A stretch of DNA of 64,000 bases, from NCBI GenBank assembly GCA_017163975.1, contig JAFFSR010000229.1, positions 14,712,001 to 14,776,000 of the forward strand, written 5' to 3'. Numbering within the stretch: the first letter of the stretch is position 1; each line of letters opens with the position of its first letter. Positions 25,801-37,600 of this stretch are shown piece by piece. The notes below the pieces were generated by a model. The model saw nothing but the letters and a program-made list of their open reading frames with translations. It did no database searches and had not been told where the DNA came from. The position numbers were made by a program, and so were the translations under genes. The DNA comes from Anastatus disparis (taxonomy: Eukaryota > Arthropoda > Insecta > Hymenoptera > Eupelmidae).

Positions 25801-26329
25801 CTGTACGGCTTCCGAAATATTTAAATTTTTATTATTGCCTATTACTTATGATTTATCATTTTAGATTAATTGATCAAGGCATCGAATGACGTTAGGCTTT
25901 TTATAACTGTAATTTTCAAAATTTGCATTTTTTTAGTTGCGTACTAAGATATTTAAATTAATAGATCGATCAAAGAAATAAATTAAACTTATCAATCGTT
26001 TTATTTGTTTTTTCAAATGCAATTACTTTTGGAATATAAATTTAAATCTCAAGATTAAATAATTTTCTGTACCTAACCTAAAGATAATCGACGTATACAC
26101 GAAAATAAGTTTGTTTACATTTTTCATAAATTACATTGCTGTTAATGACTGGTTTAAATAATTTTCATTCGAACTTTATACGATTAACTTATTTCGTCTA
26201 AATACGATAATAAGGCAAAATTTCGTACGATAAAGTATAGGAAAATAGTCGTAATTAATGTAAATTAATGTTTCTGTATAATTAATAATATCTCGGAGTA
26301 CTCACGTACGTTAATGAATGCAAACTCAC

Positions 26330-26442
26330 GGCTCGCGGCTGCACTGCGAGTAGTGGCTCGCGAATGAATCGCAGCGCGCGAAGGCCAAAAACTTCGCGGC
26401 GGCGCCATCAAAGTTTCCCTGCCGGCTCCAATACTCCAGCAT
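26330..26442 (-). CDS. candidate first coding exon (phase-compatible with the 9507 exon)
   Basis: On the minus strand an ATG at 26442 with a purine at -3 opens 37 codons plus two bases before a GTGAGT donor at 26329. It begins MLEYWSRQGNFDGAAAKFLA and continues with Cys at two positions. The remaining CC joins the first T of the 9507 exon to make a Pro codon without a stop, so the two are phase-compatible (a one-in-three chance). A TATAAAG lies 17-23 bases upstream of the ATG, which is too close for a TATA box but marks an AT-rich leader. The segment is CG-rich, unlike its flanks. The overlapping frame starting at an internal ATG (MAPPRSFWPSRAA) is a competing reading. Coding identity is uncertain. 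Confidence 0.35.
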
Positions 26443-27970
26443 TTCACCGTAACTTTATACACTTGCACTCACACTTTTTCACTTTTATTAAAATATTTAG
26501 CTTTTTTTCTTTTCATTTAATTTTTCCCGTGTAACTAGATTATTAATAACGATGCGTGGCTATTGTTTTTGAGAAAGCGAATTGTTAGTGTTTAGTTTAG
26601 GTATCATGTAATTATATACTCTACGGATCCGAGTGTTTATGTTCCACTACGCCTGGCTTTGGCGTATTAACTATGTTAAACTAAATAATAGATAGGCTTC
26701 ATTTACTTTTAAATAAACACTGTACTACACGTCTCATTCAAAATATTATATTCTCAACTTCTATCGACGTTGAAAAATTTTCTTACGCTCAGAAAAAGAT
26801 ATTTTTCAATGACATAAAACATATTTGAAGAATTTCGAAAAAGCACGATACTTTGAATGAACGTATATAAATCCGTTATCAATCTTGTGTAGAACTTGCA
26901 TCCGCGAGTATAGCATGATCGGAGCGCAAGTAAAATCAGAAGCTCTGAATTTAGCTTTTTCAAGTACTCCTGCTAAAGTGCCGATCTATATATATTCACG
27001 CGTGTATTATATACATTGGCCGTCAATACATCCGAATCGCGGCTCAAAATGCGCTATGGCTTCTTTCCATTTGATTCTCTTTCTTTTTCCTTTTAAACTT
27101 TTTCTTTCGCTTTCTCCGATCATCTTTCTCTGATATTTTTAGCTTAATTTATCATGTTCGGTATACACTGTTGTGTGCTAAAACTCAAGGGTAACGCATG
27201 TCGGCTAAGTTTTCTCCTTTATTTAATATTTGTAGAAATTAAATTATTGTAGATTTTAAGATTTTAAAATTAATAAAAAAGTAATAACTTGTATCAATTT
27301 ACATCATAAAAGTTAAACTTAATATCAATTTCATTTTTTAAAATATGTATAATTCAATGCATATAACTAAAGTTCATATGTAAACAAAAATGAGATATTT
27401 ACAAAAAGTATGTTTATAATACTGGTTGACCCAAATAATGATTATCGCGCGATACATGAAAATAATAAACGGAAGTTTTAATGAAATTCGTACGCATCCT
27501 ACATTTATTTAGTAAATAATTCAATGAATCATCACTATTTTGCGATCATAATCTACCTCAATAAAGTTCAAAATTTTCTTTAAACAAAATTAAAACATAA
27601 ATTGTTTTCATTAAATTGCGTGCTCTTTTCATGCACACTTAATAAACTAAGTTAAATCAGAAATAAAAAGTGAAAAACTAACAATAATATTAAAATCATA
27701 ATTAAGTATCGCGCAATTTTATTTGCGTTGAACGTACATTTGCTTCTGTTTTATGCATCGGCGGATGAACGTTTTTTCTGAACAAAAAAAAAACAGCATA
27801 ACTACCAAGTGATGCGGCACGAAGTTTTTGATTTTGCGTGTACAATATATATCGAATTAACAACAAAAATAACGCGATCTGAGTAATTACTTTCTTCGAA
27901 AAAATCAAGCGGTTCTAGTATACGTCGTTTTGATTTTTTTCATTATACATTCGCGCGATAATCACGCATT

Positions 27971-28099
27971 TTAGAATTGTTTTGAAGATATAAAAGCTTC
28001 GCTTAGAGCATTACTTACGAAAGTGCTTTTTTTATGACACGTACGCAGTTGGAGTAAAATTAATGCAGTCGCAATTATGATGTGCTCGGTAAACAACAT
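27971..28099 (-). CDS. possible short secreted peptide or signal-peptide exon
   Basis: An ATG at 28099 opens a 42-codon frame ending at TAA 27973-27971. The N-terminus has a typical secretion signal: a short polar start, the hydrophobic core IIIATALILLQL, then RTCHKK. A good GTAAGT donor sits in frame after codon 27 (TTTC, exon end 28019), so this may instead be a first exon whose 27 residues supply a signal peptide in phase 0. Phase 0 does not fit the start of the 9507 exon or the 3096 exon. An overlapping frame on the same strand is also open. No homolog recognised. Confidence 0.25.
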   Translation of the reverse strand: MLFTEHIIIATALILLQLRTCHKKSTFVSNALSEAFISSKQF

Positions 28100-29176
28100 T
28101 CCCAGTCTCCTTCCATCACATTTCAGTCTCTTTTTTTTTTATATTGAAAATGCGAATTTTAGCGCGAAAAATATTGATAGATTTGTTTTTTATTCTGCGC
28201 GAAAGATGGATTCTACTTTTGCGTCGCAGAGCAATTAAAATAAACAATTGTGAGTAACAATAATTGAGGATAACATTTAGATTTCTTTGTTATTATGTAC
28301 AATCTCAGTTCTAATAAAAACAATATATTAGAATTTAATTTTATTGTTGATGATTATCTTGAAAATTCTTTATTTTAGTAGAAACATTAAATACTTTTTA
28401 AAAATGAAGTATTAAGAGAATTTAGTGCATTCTAACCTCAAATTTTCAATCATGTGGTGCTAATTTTTTAAACGCCAGACATGGATATTAGGATGTTGCG
28501 GTTTTCAAAGGTCAATAAAGTTTATAAGTCGTCTGAACTGTATCCTCTTTTTGACTCGATTTCTTAGAAATATATTTAGAACTTACTTAAATTACATAAT
28601 TATATTAAGATAATCTTTATATAGCTATTCTTTTAATTTGTAAAAATATATACTTCAATAAAGGGATTGCTTGGATGAAAAATATTAAAATAATTAAATA
28701 GCCACGCTAATTATAAATTAATTCATTAAAAATAAGTAAAATTTAAAATACAATGTAATTTAAAAGTAATTTATCAGTATTCGTATCTTAATAAATCGAA
28801 GCTAATTTAAGATCCTTAAGGTAACATAATAAACGGAAAAAAACCTAATAAATCATAAATGATTACTATTTTACTTGAACTTAATATTTCAGGGTGAGCA
28901 ATGACAATCGATTCTCAAACCAATGGAGGATAAAAACACGATAAATTTAATATTTAAAAGCACTGACTCAATGTATTCTATGTCATCTTCGCGCCAACAA
29001 TTAAGAGCATAATTCCTAACGACCGCAAGGAAAAGAAAAGCCTGTACAAAGAGAGTGACAATTACATCAAGATGATCACTGTGCCAAGTACACATTGTAC
29101 TGTATTTGCTTGATTATGTTTTTTTCTTTTTTTTTTTTTTTATCCTCAAGGTATCGAGAAATATGTTTGAAGGATC

Positions 29177-29204
29177 GATTCACACACATGTACACATGTG
29201 AATC
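29177..29204. repeat. 28-bp palindrome
   Basis: GATTCACA at the left end pairs with TGTGAATC at the right end. The interior contains CACATGT-AC-ACATGTG, so two alternative hairpins can form. Confidence 0.7.
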
Positions 29205-30175
29205 AAGGTAAATTGCAATTATATTCTACATATTATTAAAACGGTACTGCGTCTTTGTGGCGCCGATAAATACAGCGACAATCGCAAATTTACCTAATAT
29301 TAGAGCAATAACATATCAGTTATATATGAGATATCAGAATTTTTTTCAATAGTATAAACTAACAGTGTAAGCTAGCAAAAAATTCAAACTTTTCGAATAA
29401 GATGTATGTCATTACAAGTATATTATTAGTTTAAACGTTCCCAATGATAGAAATACACTTAATATCATACTGGAATCGTAAACACGTATACAATATAATT
29501 TACTTGAGATTTTTAACTTTAATATTATCAAGAATTTGAATTTCATGTAACTGACCATAACTAATTTCAAAAAATATTTTTAAAATAAAAAACTAAATTC
29601 AATTAAATTTAGATTTTGATATAGATAAGTGAACAATTGGGATGCACCAACGTTTCGTACGAAAATTTAAAAATAAAGTCGAATGAATCACATTGCTGCA
29701 GCTGTATACAGTATAAAAAATAATCATCATTTAAAAAAGATAAAAATTATTGCCAAACTGAAATACAGTAGCAATAAATAGAAAAAGTTAAGTAGCTACA
29801 TTTCTCCCACGTAAATAGTTCACTGGTAGCATCATCATTATAGACACGTCATTGATATATAAATCTTGAATTGAGCTCCTTTCGATACTTAAATTCAATA
29901 TAGAAAACTAAGAGGGCATTGTACCTCCGACAACGTTCACGTAACATTTGTACAATTACGAAGTGTCTATTTTTTCGCTTTAAAAGTTTGTCATGACGCG
30001 ATGTATTTGTGATTTGTGCATATAGTCGAAATGTCAAATATACGTCACAGGATGTTGCGGTGATGAGAAAAAAAAAAATTGTATATATGTGTGATTACTC
30101 AAGGTTTCAAGATGTATGAATGAAGTTTTCGTGCCTACGTAAGTTTGTAAAAACTATAAATAGTTTGACACTCAC

Positions 30176-30229
30176 CTTAAAAATGCCGATAAGAAAAGCG
30201 CTGCCTCACCAGACCTGTCGATCGGAAAC
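30176..30229 (-). CDS. 54-base candidate exon with near-consensus splice sites
   Basis: On the minus strand CTTTGTGTTTTAG ends at 30230 and AAG|GTGAGTG starts the next intron at 30175. Both borders are close to the insect consensus. One frame is open: one base, 17 codons (FPIDRSGEAALFLSAFL) and two bases, so the exon is symmetric (phase 2 in and phase 2 out) and could be included or skipped without shifting frame. Its outgoing phase also fits the 9507 exon. It may equally be a 5' UTR exon. The other two frames contain stops. Confidence 0.4.
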
Positions 30230-31251
30230 CTAAAACACAAAGTATCATTCAAATTAAATTCAATTCAATTGATCCATATATAAATACATTTTTAAATATT
30301 TATTGTATTCAATGAATTAATTTTATAGTATAATAATATCATAACAATAATACGTAATCCAAGTAATAATTATGACAAAATTAATGTGAACATACACCAA
30401 TGTTGATATAAATGTAGTATGTCACATTTTATGCATTGTTTTTTGTTTGATAATAAAACTTTGAAAAATGTATTGATTAATAGTCTCGTGTTAAATCAAG
30501 TCATTTTCAAGATAATGTCAAGTCAATTATAAATCTTGCATTAGATCTTTTCACTTTTTATGCAATTTCAATCTCTTTGTATTCTTTTGAAAGTCCAACA
30601 ATTTTCCCATTGAAATCATGAAAAGTTTTTCAAAGTAAAACTTGGGAGTCTGTAAAGTCGAGATTTTAGATCCTCTTAATAACGATTAAATAAAGCAAAT
30701 GAATTCGGCTTAACATTTATACTTATAAATAAATTTAAACCATAACGGTAGATTTTGAATTTCCATTTTTATTCGATCGACTTAAATATTGACAGCGATA
30801 CGCAGTCGAATATAATGATTAATGTCTGCGAGGATAAAAGAGTTTATTTAAAAATAGTTTCTTCAACTATTAAATGAAAATTCCATATTTCATGCATGAC
30901 TTAAGCGCTTGAAATCTAAAAATGTGCAAAACTACATCTGTCATCGGCTTTGATGACTCACGCTCAAAACCTCCAATCTTTGTACATAAAACAAAATGCT
31001 TAGAGAAAAGAAAAAAAATATATCAAAATGCTATAATTTAAGACTCGCGCGATTCTAGCTCTACACATGTCAGAACAATTATATTTGCCTTATCTCAAAA
31101 AGAATGAAAAAATGGACACGCGGATACAATGTCTCGTTTTAATCCAGTCATTAAAGTTCATTTCTTTTGTTTCTCATTTCTAGCTGCGCCGGTAACACCT
31201 GCTGAAAAGCACCTCGATTTCTCGCGCCGCATCGGCATACGTAGAATCCGA

Positions 31252-31291
31252 GCACATGTATATACACGCGTATATGCATGCACATACATAC
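31252..31291. repeat. 40-bp perfect alternating purine-pyrimidine tract
   Basis: Every base alternates from 31252 to 31291, mixing GCACATGTATATACACGCG with TATATGCATGCACATACATA steps. It is the longest such tract noticed and a candidate Z-DNA former. Confidence 0.8.
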
Positions 31292-33094
31292 TTATTCAAG
31301 CATGGAATTTGAGATCTAGCAGTGCATCTGCATAATATGCGACACGTGCACAAGCATGAGAGAGTGAGAGCGTTTATATGCTTGCTCTGGTATACCTAAC
31401 GCCCACCACCACTTGGTTAACACTACAAGATTTATGTGAATATTGGCTTGCTTACAACTTGACTGATTAATTGCCTTTGAATTTAATACTTCGAGCCTTT
31501 TTTACTCTCTAATTACACTCTTTTCTTTTCGTACATATCATCTCATAGACTCTTTGTATACATATATTTTTGCATATTTTTTATTTTTATTTACTGTTCG
31601 TCCTTTATTTTCTCGAGCAAAACAATCAAAGATCCTTCAATTGTAACATCATATAAGTTGTTTTAATTAATGATTAATCTTTTCTTTATGATAAATATTA
31701 TTAATTTTAATTATATGTATTTATATTTATTTATATTCGAAAATCGATCCATTTAATTTGATACATTAAAATTAATTATCTAAACAGGATTCAAATGCTA
31801 TATCACGATACAGCGAAATGCGTATTGAGTTATAAGAAAAAAAAAAAGAGAGAAATATTTAACCGAACAAGTAACAATATTTTTAGAATGGCGAGCATCG
31901 GGCAAATAAAACATTATATATATGTATAGCAATGCAAAGTCCAACACGTGAATACGATGATACTTTAAGTGGCGCACCCGCGCCTCGTCTGTATATGCAT
32001 GTAATGGAGATTATTCCATCTCTCTTTTTTTTTTTTTTCTTTTTCTTCTTCTTCTTTTTCTTCTTCAAGAAGACGGTATGAATCATCGCCTGCTGCTGTT
32101 ACTCTTCCCTCCGGAAATGTAGACAAAGACAGAACGAGAAAGCTCGCGAATTCTATCGTAAGAATATATCGCATTACCCTTCCCCCTTATATATCTATAT
32201 GTCGCGAGAAAACGACATGCTGCTCGATGCTGATTTTATAAGTTGACAGGTGAGCTAGTATGTATCCATGATATATATTTTTTCGTCTTTTTTTCATTTT
32301 TTATTTTACTATAAGAGAAACTACTTTGTCGCTAAAGTAGCTGCAATGAATACACGGGAGAGAAGTTATATTCAATGATTCAGTGTTAGGAGAAATGGGT
32401 ATATAGGTGTGAACATTAATGAATAATTTACAGTGAGAATGAGAGACGCATTTCATTATGATTCATATTTGGAGATTTTGATTTTGTAATTGTTTTCAAA
32501 TCGTATATTAAAACATTAATAAGGTGAATCATTACAATAAGTTTATTGAAAATTCTCATTTTTTACTACAATACAGTCAATCTTTCATTGATTTAATAAA
32601 AATAAACAATTTTTCAATTTCCTTAAACTTTATATTTATCTGAATAAAGTTAACGCCAATTTCATTTTCTTAGAATAAAGAAGAAAAATATAGATTTTTT
32701 TCCAATTTTGTCATTTTACAAAAGATAAGCAAAAGTAAAACTATTCAAGGACAAAAGTATCAATTTTCGCGTTGGGCATTTATATCGAATTAAAAATTGC
32801 ATCTAGAAAGCAAACGAATTGTTTTGTGGAAGCATATCAAATGCAAGAAATGCCCATTAGCTTATAATACGCGTTCTTATTAGAACTACTTAAGAATATT
32901 TAATAACATCCTTATAATTATTATCTAACGTATAAAGCAGGCATTAATATATCGTCTTCTTCTACTCTCGAAGCATCAACAAAAACGCTATCGCATTACG
33001 CGTTCCCAGGGAGCTTGCAAGTGCAAAGCATTTTGTTCGCCTCCGCGATAAGATTACGCGCACACCGTATATATACGATGCACGCGAATTTAGT

Positions 33095-33121
33095 CGCGTA
33101 TATATGTGTGTACGTGTATAT
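33095..33121. repeat. 27-bp alternating purine-pyrimidine tract
   Basis: CGCG, TATATA, TGTGTG and TACGTG steps alternate without a break. A shorter TATATA-containing tract lies about 25 bases to the left. Confidence 0.75.
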
Positions 33122-33687
33122 TCATTCAGCTTACCGTCTTATGCTCAATGTAAATAAACTCAAGTGCACTGGACTTTATGTTTTGACCTTTCAAACGTTG
33201 GACCGCACGCATCGTATGAAGCCATATTTTTTTATCATCAGAGACAAAATTTGTTTTTTTTTTATACAATTCAGTAGCTTATAGATTATCAAATATTATA
33301 TTGATATTTCATTTTTATTTTATTTATTCGAATATTTAATGACGAATTCCACGAGTTCATTGATACAACAAAAACAATGCAGAAAATCTTTAATAAATTA
33401 TAATTTCTACGTTTTCTATATATTATTTTATTATTTGTAATTCATATATGATCACAAGATTTATTTGCGTTCATTTGTCAACTAATTTAAAAAAATTGAA
33501 TTTGTTATGGATATCAGAAGTTAGTTAATAATAGACTGCATAATAATAAAAGTATCGATTAATTCTAATGAATCAGTGACCTTTAAAACTTTTTCCTGAT
33601 ATGACTAAACTTTGCCGAATTCTCCGGTGCGTCACGAAAAAAAACGATGGACCACCCACCCTCGCCTTCAACGTTGGTTAGACAAGA

Positions 33688-33715
33688 CGAGGGTTGAAAG
33701 AAGTTTCAGCCCTCG
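33688..33715. other. 12-bp stem hairpin with GAAG loop
   Basis: CGAGGGTTGAAA (33688-33699), loop GAAG (33700-33703) and TTTCAGCCCTCG (33704-33715) form twelve pairs with one T-G wobble. An additional ACCCTCG about 30 bases upstream can pair with the same CGAGGGT, so an alternative fold is possible. The local sequence is much more CG-rich than its surroundings. No known RNA family recognised. Confidence 0.7.
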
Positions 33716-34674
33716 CTATATTTGAAACCTCGGTAGACATACGAGAAATTAATTAATAATTGCTTTTCGATTCAATTGTTTTTCGTCCTACAAATTATAC
33801 ACGTTACATGGGCTATTACTATTAGTCACGAGCATTACGAATCTTGTTAACAGTTTCCGGTTGCAACTTGTAAATTTACGGAAGAGTCAAATTTGCATGC
33901 TTGTAAAATTGAAATAACTAATAATCTCTCTCCTTGACATTTGTAATACAACACAAATAATTTAAATAATGAAAAAGCATTCGAAAGAACAACGGAATAT
34001 TAAAGAAACACGTTTTCCATTTTATGCAATAAGATGTTTATGTATTCAACTATTTTTCAAATAAATGTTTTGGATTTTTAGAAAAAACATTATTTTTAGT
34101 TAAAGGTAAAAGTTTATTTTTATCTATAAAAACTGGAAATGTAATTTTTGTTAAAAAATTCTAAAGAGCAAAAAAAATGATCCTAAGAAAAGAGCATAAA
34201 AAAATTATAAATAAATTCGAGATTCAACTATTCGTTATGAAATTATTTTTAACCATTCCTTAAAAGGTCATTTCATTCATGAGCCAAGAAAGGAAAAATC
34301 AATTCATAAAAAATAAATCTTACGCGGCTATTACGTGAGCGAAACTCTCGTGAGTCGTGTCCGAGCGCGCGCTCGTACCTGGGAAACACGAGGCTCGTTA
34401 AAAAAAAAAAAAGAGCGTCAAGACTTGTTGAATCATCGGCAATGTTCGCAAGTTGATACCTTAACATTTCTCAGAAAATTTCATTCATCTCGAAGCAATG
34501 CCATCCAATGGCCCACTCTCGTAGTATTGGCCATACTCTCTGCGTACGTCTTTACGGAAATAGAAGGTGTAGTCGCTGATCTGATTGTATACAACCTCAT
34601 TGTAGTCGTGTTCTTCTTTTACTGGATTTTTTATGTGTTTCAAGGATCCCGATGGGATTTTTGAATTACGCGAA

Positions 34675-34686
34675 ATTGACGTCAAT
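34675..34686. promoter_or_regulatory. CRE embedded in a 12-bp palindrome
   Basis: ATTGACGTCAAT is a perfect palindrome containing TGACGTCA. It lies at the end of the dual-strand open segment at 34485-34664. Confidence 0.3.
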
Positions 34687-37600
34687 GATCAAAGTTCCTT
34701 TGACTTATTTTTTTAGATTCCTTTTTTTCATTCAGGAAAAACGTGCGTACTCATGTTGTGTAATTGAGAGCAAGGTTTTTCATTTAGGATGTTAGTAGGT
34801 TCCGAGATCTAATTCATTGTGTGATAGATTATGAGCAGAGGATGATTGGTTATAAGGAATGTTGTTGAAACAAAAACCAAAAGACGTCAGTGATATAAAA
34901 GATTGAAGTTTTAATTCGAGTTTTGAGAAATAAAAAAAAAAACACGCATCGTTTAAAAAGAAGTAGAAAATTTTTTTATACTGAGGCAATGTATTATGTA
35001 ATTTTATAACTATAAATAAGACTATTTTTAGATGTTTAAGTATTTGTAGGAAGTTCCGATATTTCCTCTTGTGTTTATTCACTTTTTTTTTCTTCCTCAT
35101 GTCGCACACATCCATTTCATTCATACTTTTTTTTAATATTAAAACGTGACTTCCAATAACGCGAAAAAAAATATAATAATGTGTGACGTTAGTGATAGTT
35201 ACACGATTTTAAAATAAATCTAAAAATAGAGAAAGAGCTAAAAATATCACTTCATTATGAATATTAAGTTTTTTCAACATTGCAATTTATTATATGAGAT
35301 AACTCAGACTCCATCATCCAAACAAAAAAAAATTAACTCTTTTAAAAATTTATTAATATGGGTCCATTAAGACGTTGAATACATTAGAATATAGCGTATC
35401 TGTTGTAAATTTAAGTAAGATTAAACAAGATAGACATATGTGTATGTGTAAGCGCGAGCGTGCATAAGCGCGCGTATTTGTGTATCATGGAATGTATTGA
35501 ATCATCATAAAAACGGACTTCCGAATACTTTCTATTGCTACCGAAAATAATGATTAATCTTATGAAAAGTAAAACGATGATTACATTTGACCAGATTAAG
35601 AGTCTTACTGAATTCCTTGTGCGGTTGCGTTGGCTACTTTTGATCCCGTTACCGGATTTCCTTGAACTTGTAACAAAAAACAAGCTGTAACGCGTGGACC
35701 TCAGTGATATCTCGCACGTCGCTTAAAAAACTTTCACCTGGAATTCCGTAGTCCATTGCATAATATTGCATAATGAGATTGAATAGAGTTTGATGAAAGT
35801 TTTGAAGAAAATTTTAAAATAGGTTAAATTTATACTTTTTGGGTTTTCCCGAAATATATAGAACACCGTTCTTCAAATTATTTCCTTTTAAGGTGAGTGC
35901 ATTGCATTCAAGTCTTGGTTTTTCTTTTAACCTTGTAATATTTTTTCTAAAATAAGATTTTTTTCTAACTTTACTTGACAAAAGAAATCATTCAAAAAAT
36001 TTAATTTATTTGAAAATTATTTTAAAAAAATAAAAATTAAGCTAGAATTTAAATGGGAGTATGCATTACAAAATAAATGGTACATTCTACTCCAAATCTG
36101 AGCATAATTTTTATTTCTTCCTAATTTTTAAATTAATTAAACGTATTTAAAAAATTTGTTATCAATAAAGGTTTTGACCTTGATTTTAATTTGTCAATAG
36201 TAAAAATCTTCTAGAATAATTAGTTAAAAAATTTTACGATTATCAAGAAAATTCTACTTCTTTTAAAAAGTCTAAAAATTCAAACATTCATAAAAGGATC
36301 AAAATTGAAAAGGACGCGTTTTTTTCATAAATTTATATAAGAAAGAATATTCTAAAGTAAAAAGAAAATTTACAAATGCATGGCACTCTCCTTGCAAGTA
36401 GTAATCTATTTCTGTTGGATGATAATTGTTTACATTATATACGTGTAAGATGGAACGTAAGTATATGAAAACTCGTTTTTGACGTAAGAGAAATTATTTA
36501 TCTTAAAATATTTAATTAATCATTACTAATATTTTAAACTAAATCAATTTGTTTGAGCTTTCAATAATGAAGTCATTATTATATATTTTCAGTTTACTCA
36601 GATCTTTAATAAGATGAACTCATGCGTTAAATTTGATTATACTCTCATATATTTAGCTTGATTCTATCTCAAATTTTGAATTTAATATTAGAATTGCGCA
36701 CTGAAAGATTTTTATTTATACATAACGCCAACGCTTATTGATATCGGTCAAATGATATTCAATTAATGAAGCAATATCATTATATTTTTCTTACTCCAAC
36801 GTAAAAGCAATCTGTATTGTTTGCGCGATAGGGAACGCTTAGACGATCGAAACAAGAGACTTTCTTTGTCGAACTATTATTTCTAATTTTAACTTTTTCT
36901 AACCATTTATCAATTATATTGCGATCAATCAATGAATCAAAAATAATATGATGAATCTCGATACTTGATGTACTATTATAGTATTGATAATTTTTAAGCA
37001 ATATTGATTAATCTTAGTAATTATTTTAATTTTCACTATTTTTAATATTGATTAATATTTTTATTCCGACTTCTTTTAATATTTAAAATTGGATGAAATT
37101 CAACAATCTTTTAATTACGTTATTAAAATTAACATAGCTTAATAAAAATTAAAATTCAATGCAGCATCTTTTAAATAAAAATTGTTAATAATTTTAATTT
37201 TTATATTTACTTTTCACTAACGAAATTATCTTTTTGTTTATTACTAATTATTTACTAATAATTCAAAATGTGATCATTTGACTACGAATCTTGCATCATT
37301 GATGCACGATGACGAGGAGACTCTCACGTGCTCGATTGACCCACTTATTTCGATACTCATTAGTTCTTCCGACGCATTAATTTCAGTTGGATTTCTAAGC
37401 AGATTTCAATTTCATTCTTAACTTGTCAAATATTTGAAAAATAGAGAAAATTTTTTGATGGACACTATCTATTTATACAGTTTTCTTCTTCAAGGCTCCT
37501 TTGAAGTACAAAAAATGTATGTTATGGATTTTTAAGTTTAAAAATAAGTTTTTGTCTTCAAATGTTAAAAAATCAAAAATCTCAGTCGTTTCAGTATATA

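Larger units (their letters stand above)
9508..26329. other. long intron or spacer
   Basis: If the 26442-26330 exon belongs to the minus-strand gene, this is its first intron (about 16.8 kb). Most of it is AT-rich sequence with no coding signal. Islets with more CG occur at about 12470-12890, 14040-14180, 22490-22720, 24030-24320 and 24540-24720. Three plus-strand acceptor-plus-frame candidates lie inside and are listed separately. Confidence 0.35.
26443..30175. other. AT-rich spacer or intron
   Basis: No large gene is seen. A small ATG frame at 28099-27971 (listed) is the only feature of interest. The rest is AT-rich with a palindrome at 29177-29204 and a T-run near 29118. Confidence 0.4.

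Noticed and set aside
34335..34664. 109-codon membrane protein gene starting at 34335
   Set aside because: The frame begins at GTG, not ATG, and has no in-frame ATG; kept only as a possible exon from about 34475.
35741..35767. Partial match to insect miR-932-5p (AATTCCGTAGTCCATTGCA)
   Set aside because: From memory of the mature sequence, several positions differ, including the seed start, and the flanks do not form a proper miRNA hairpin; with many miRNAs compared by eye a match of this quality can be chance.
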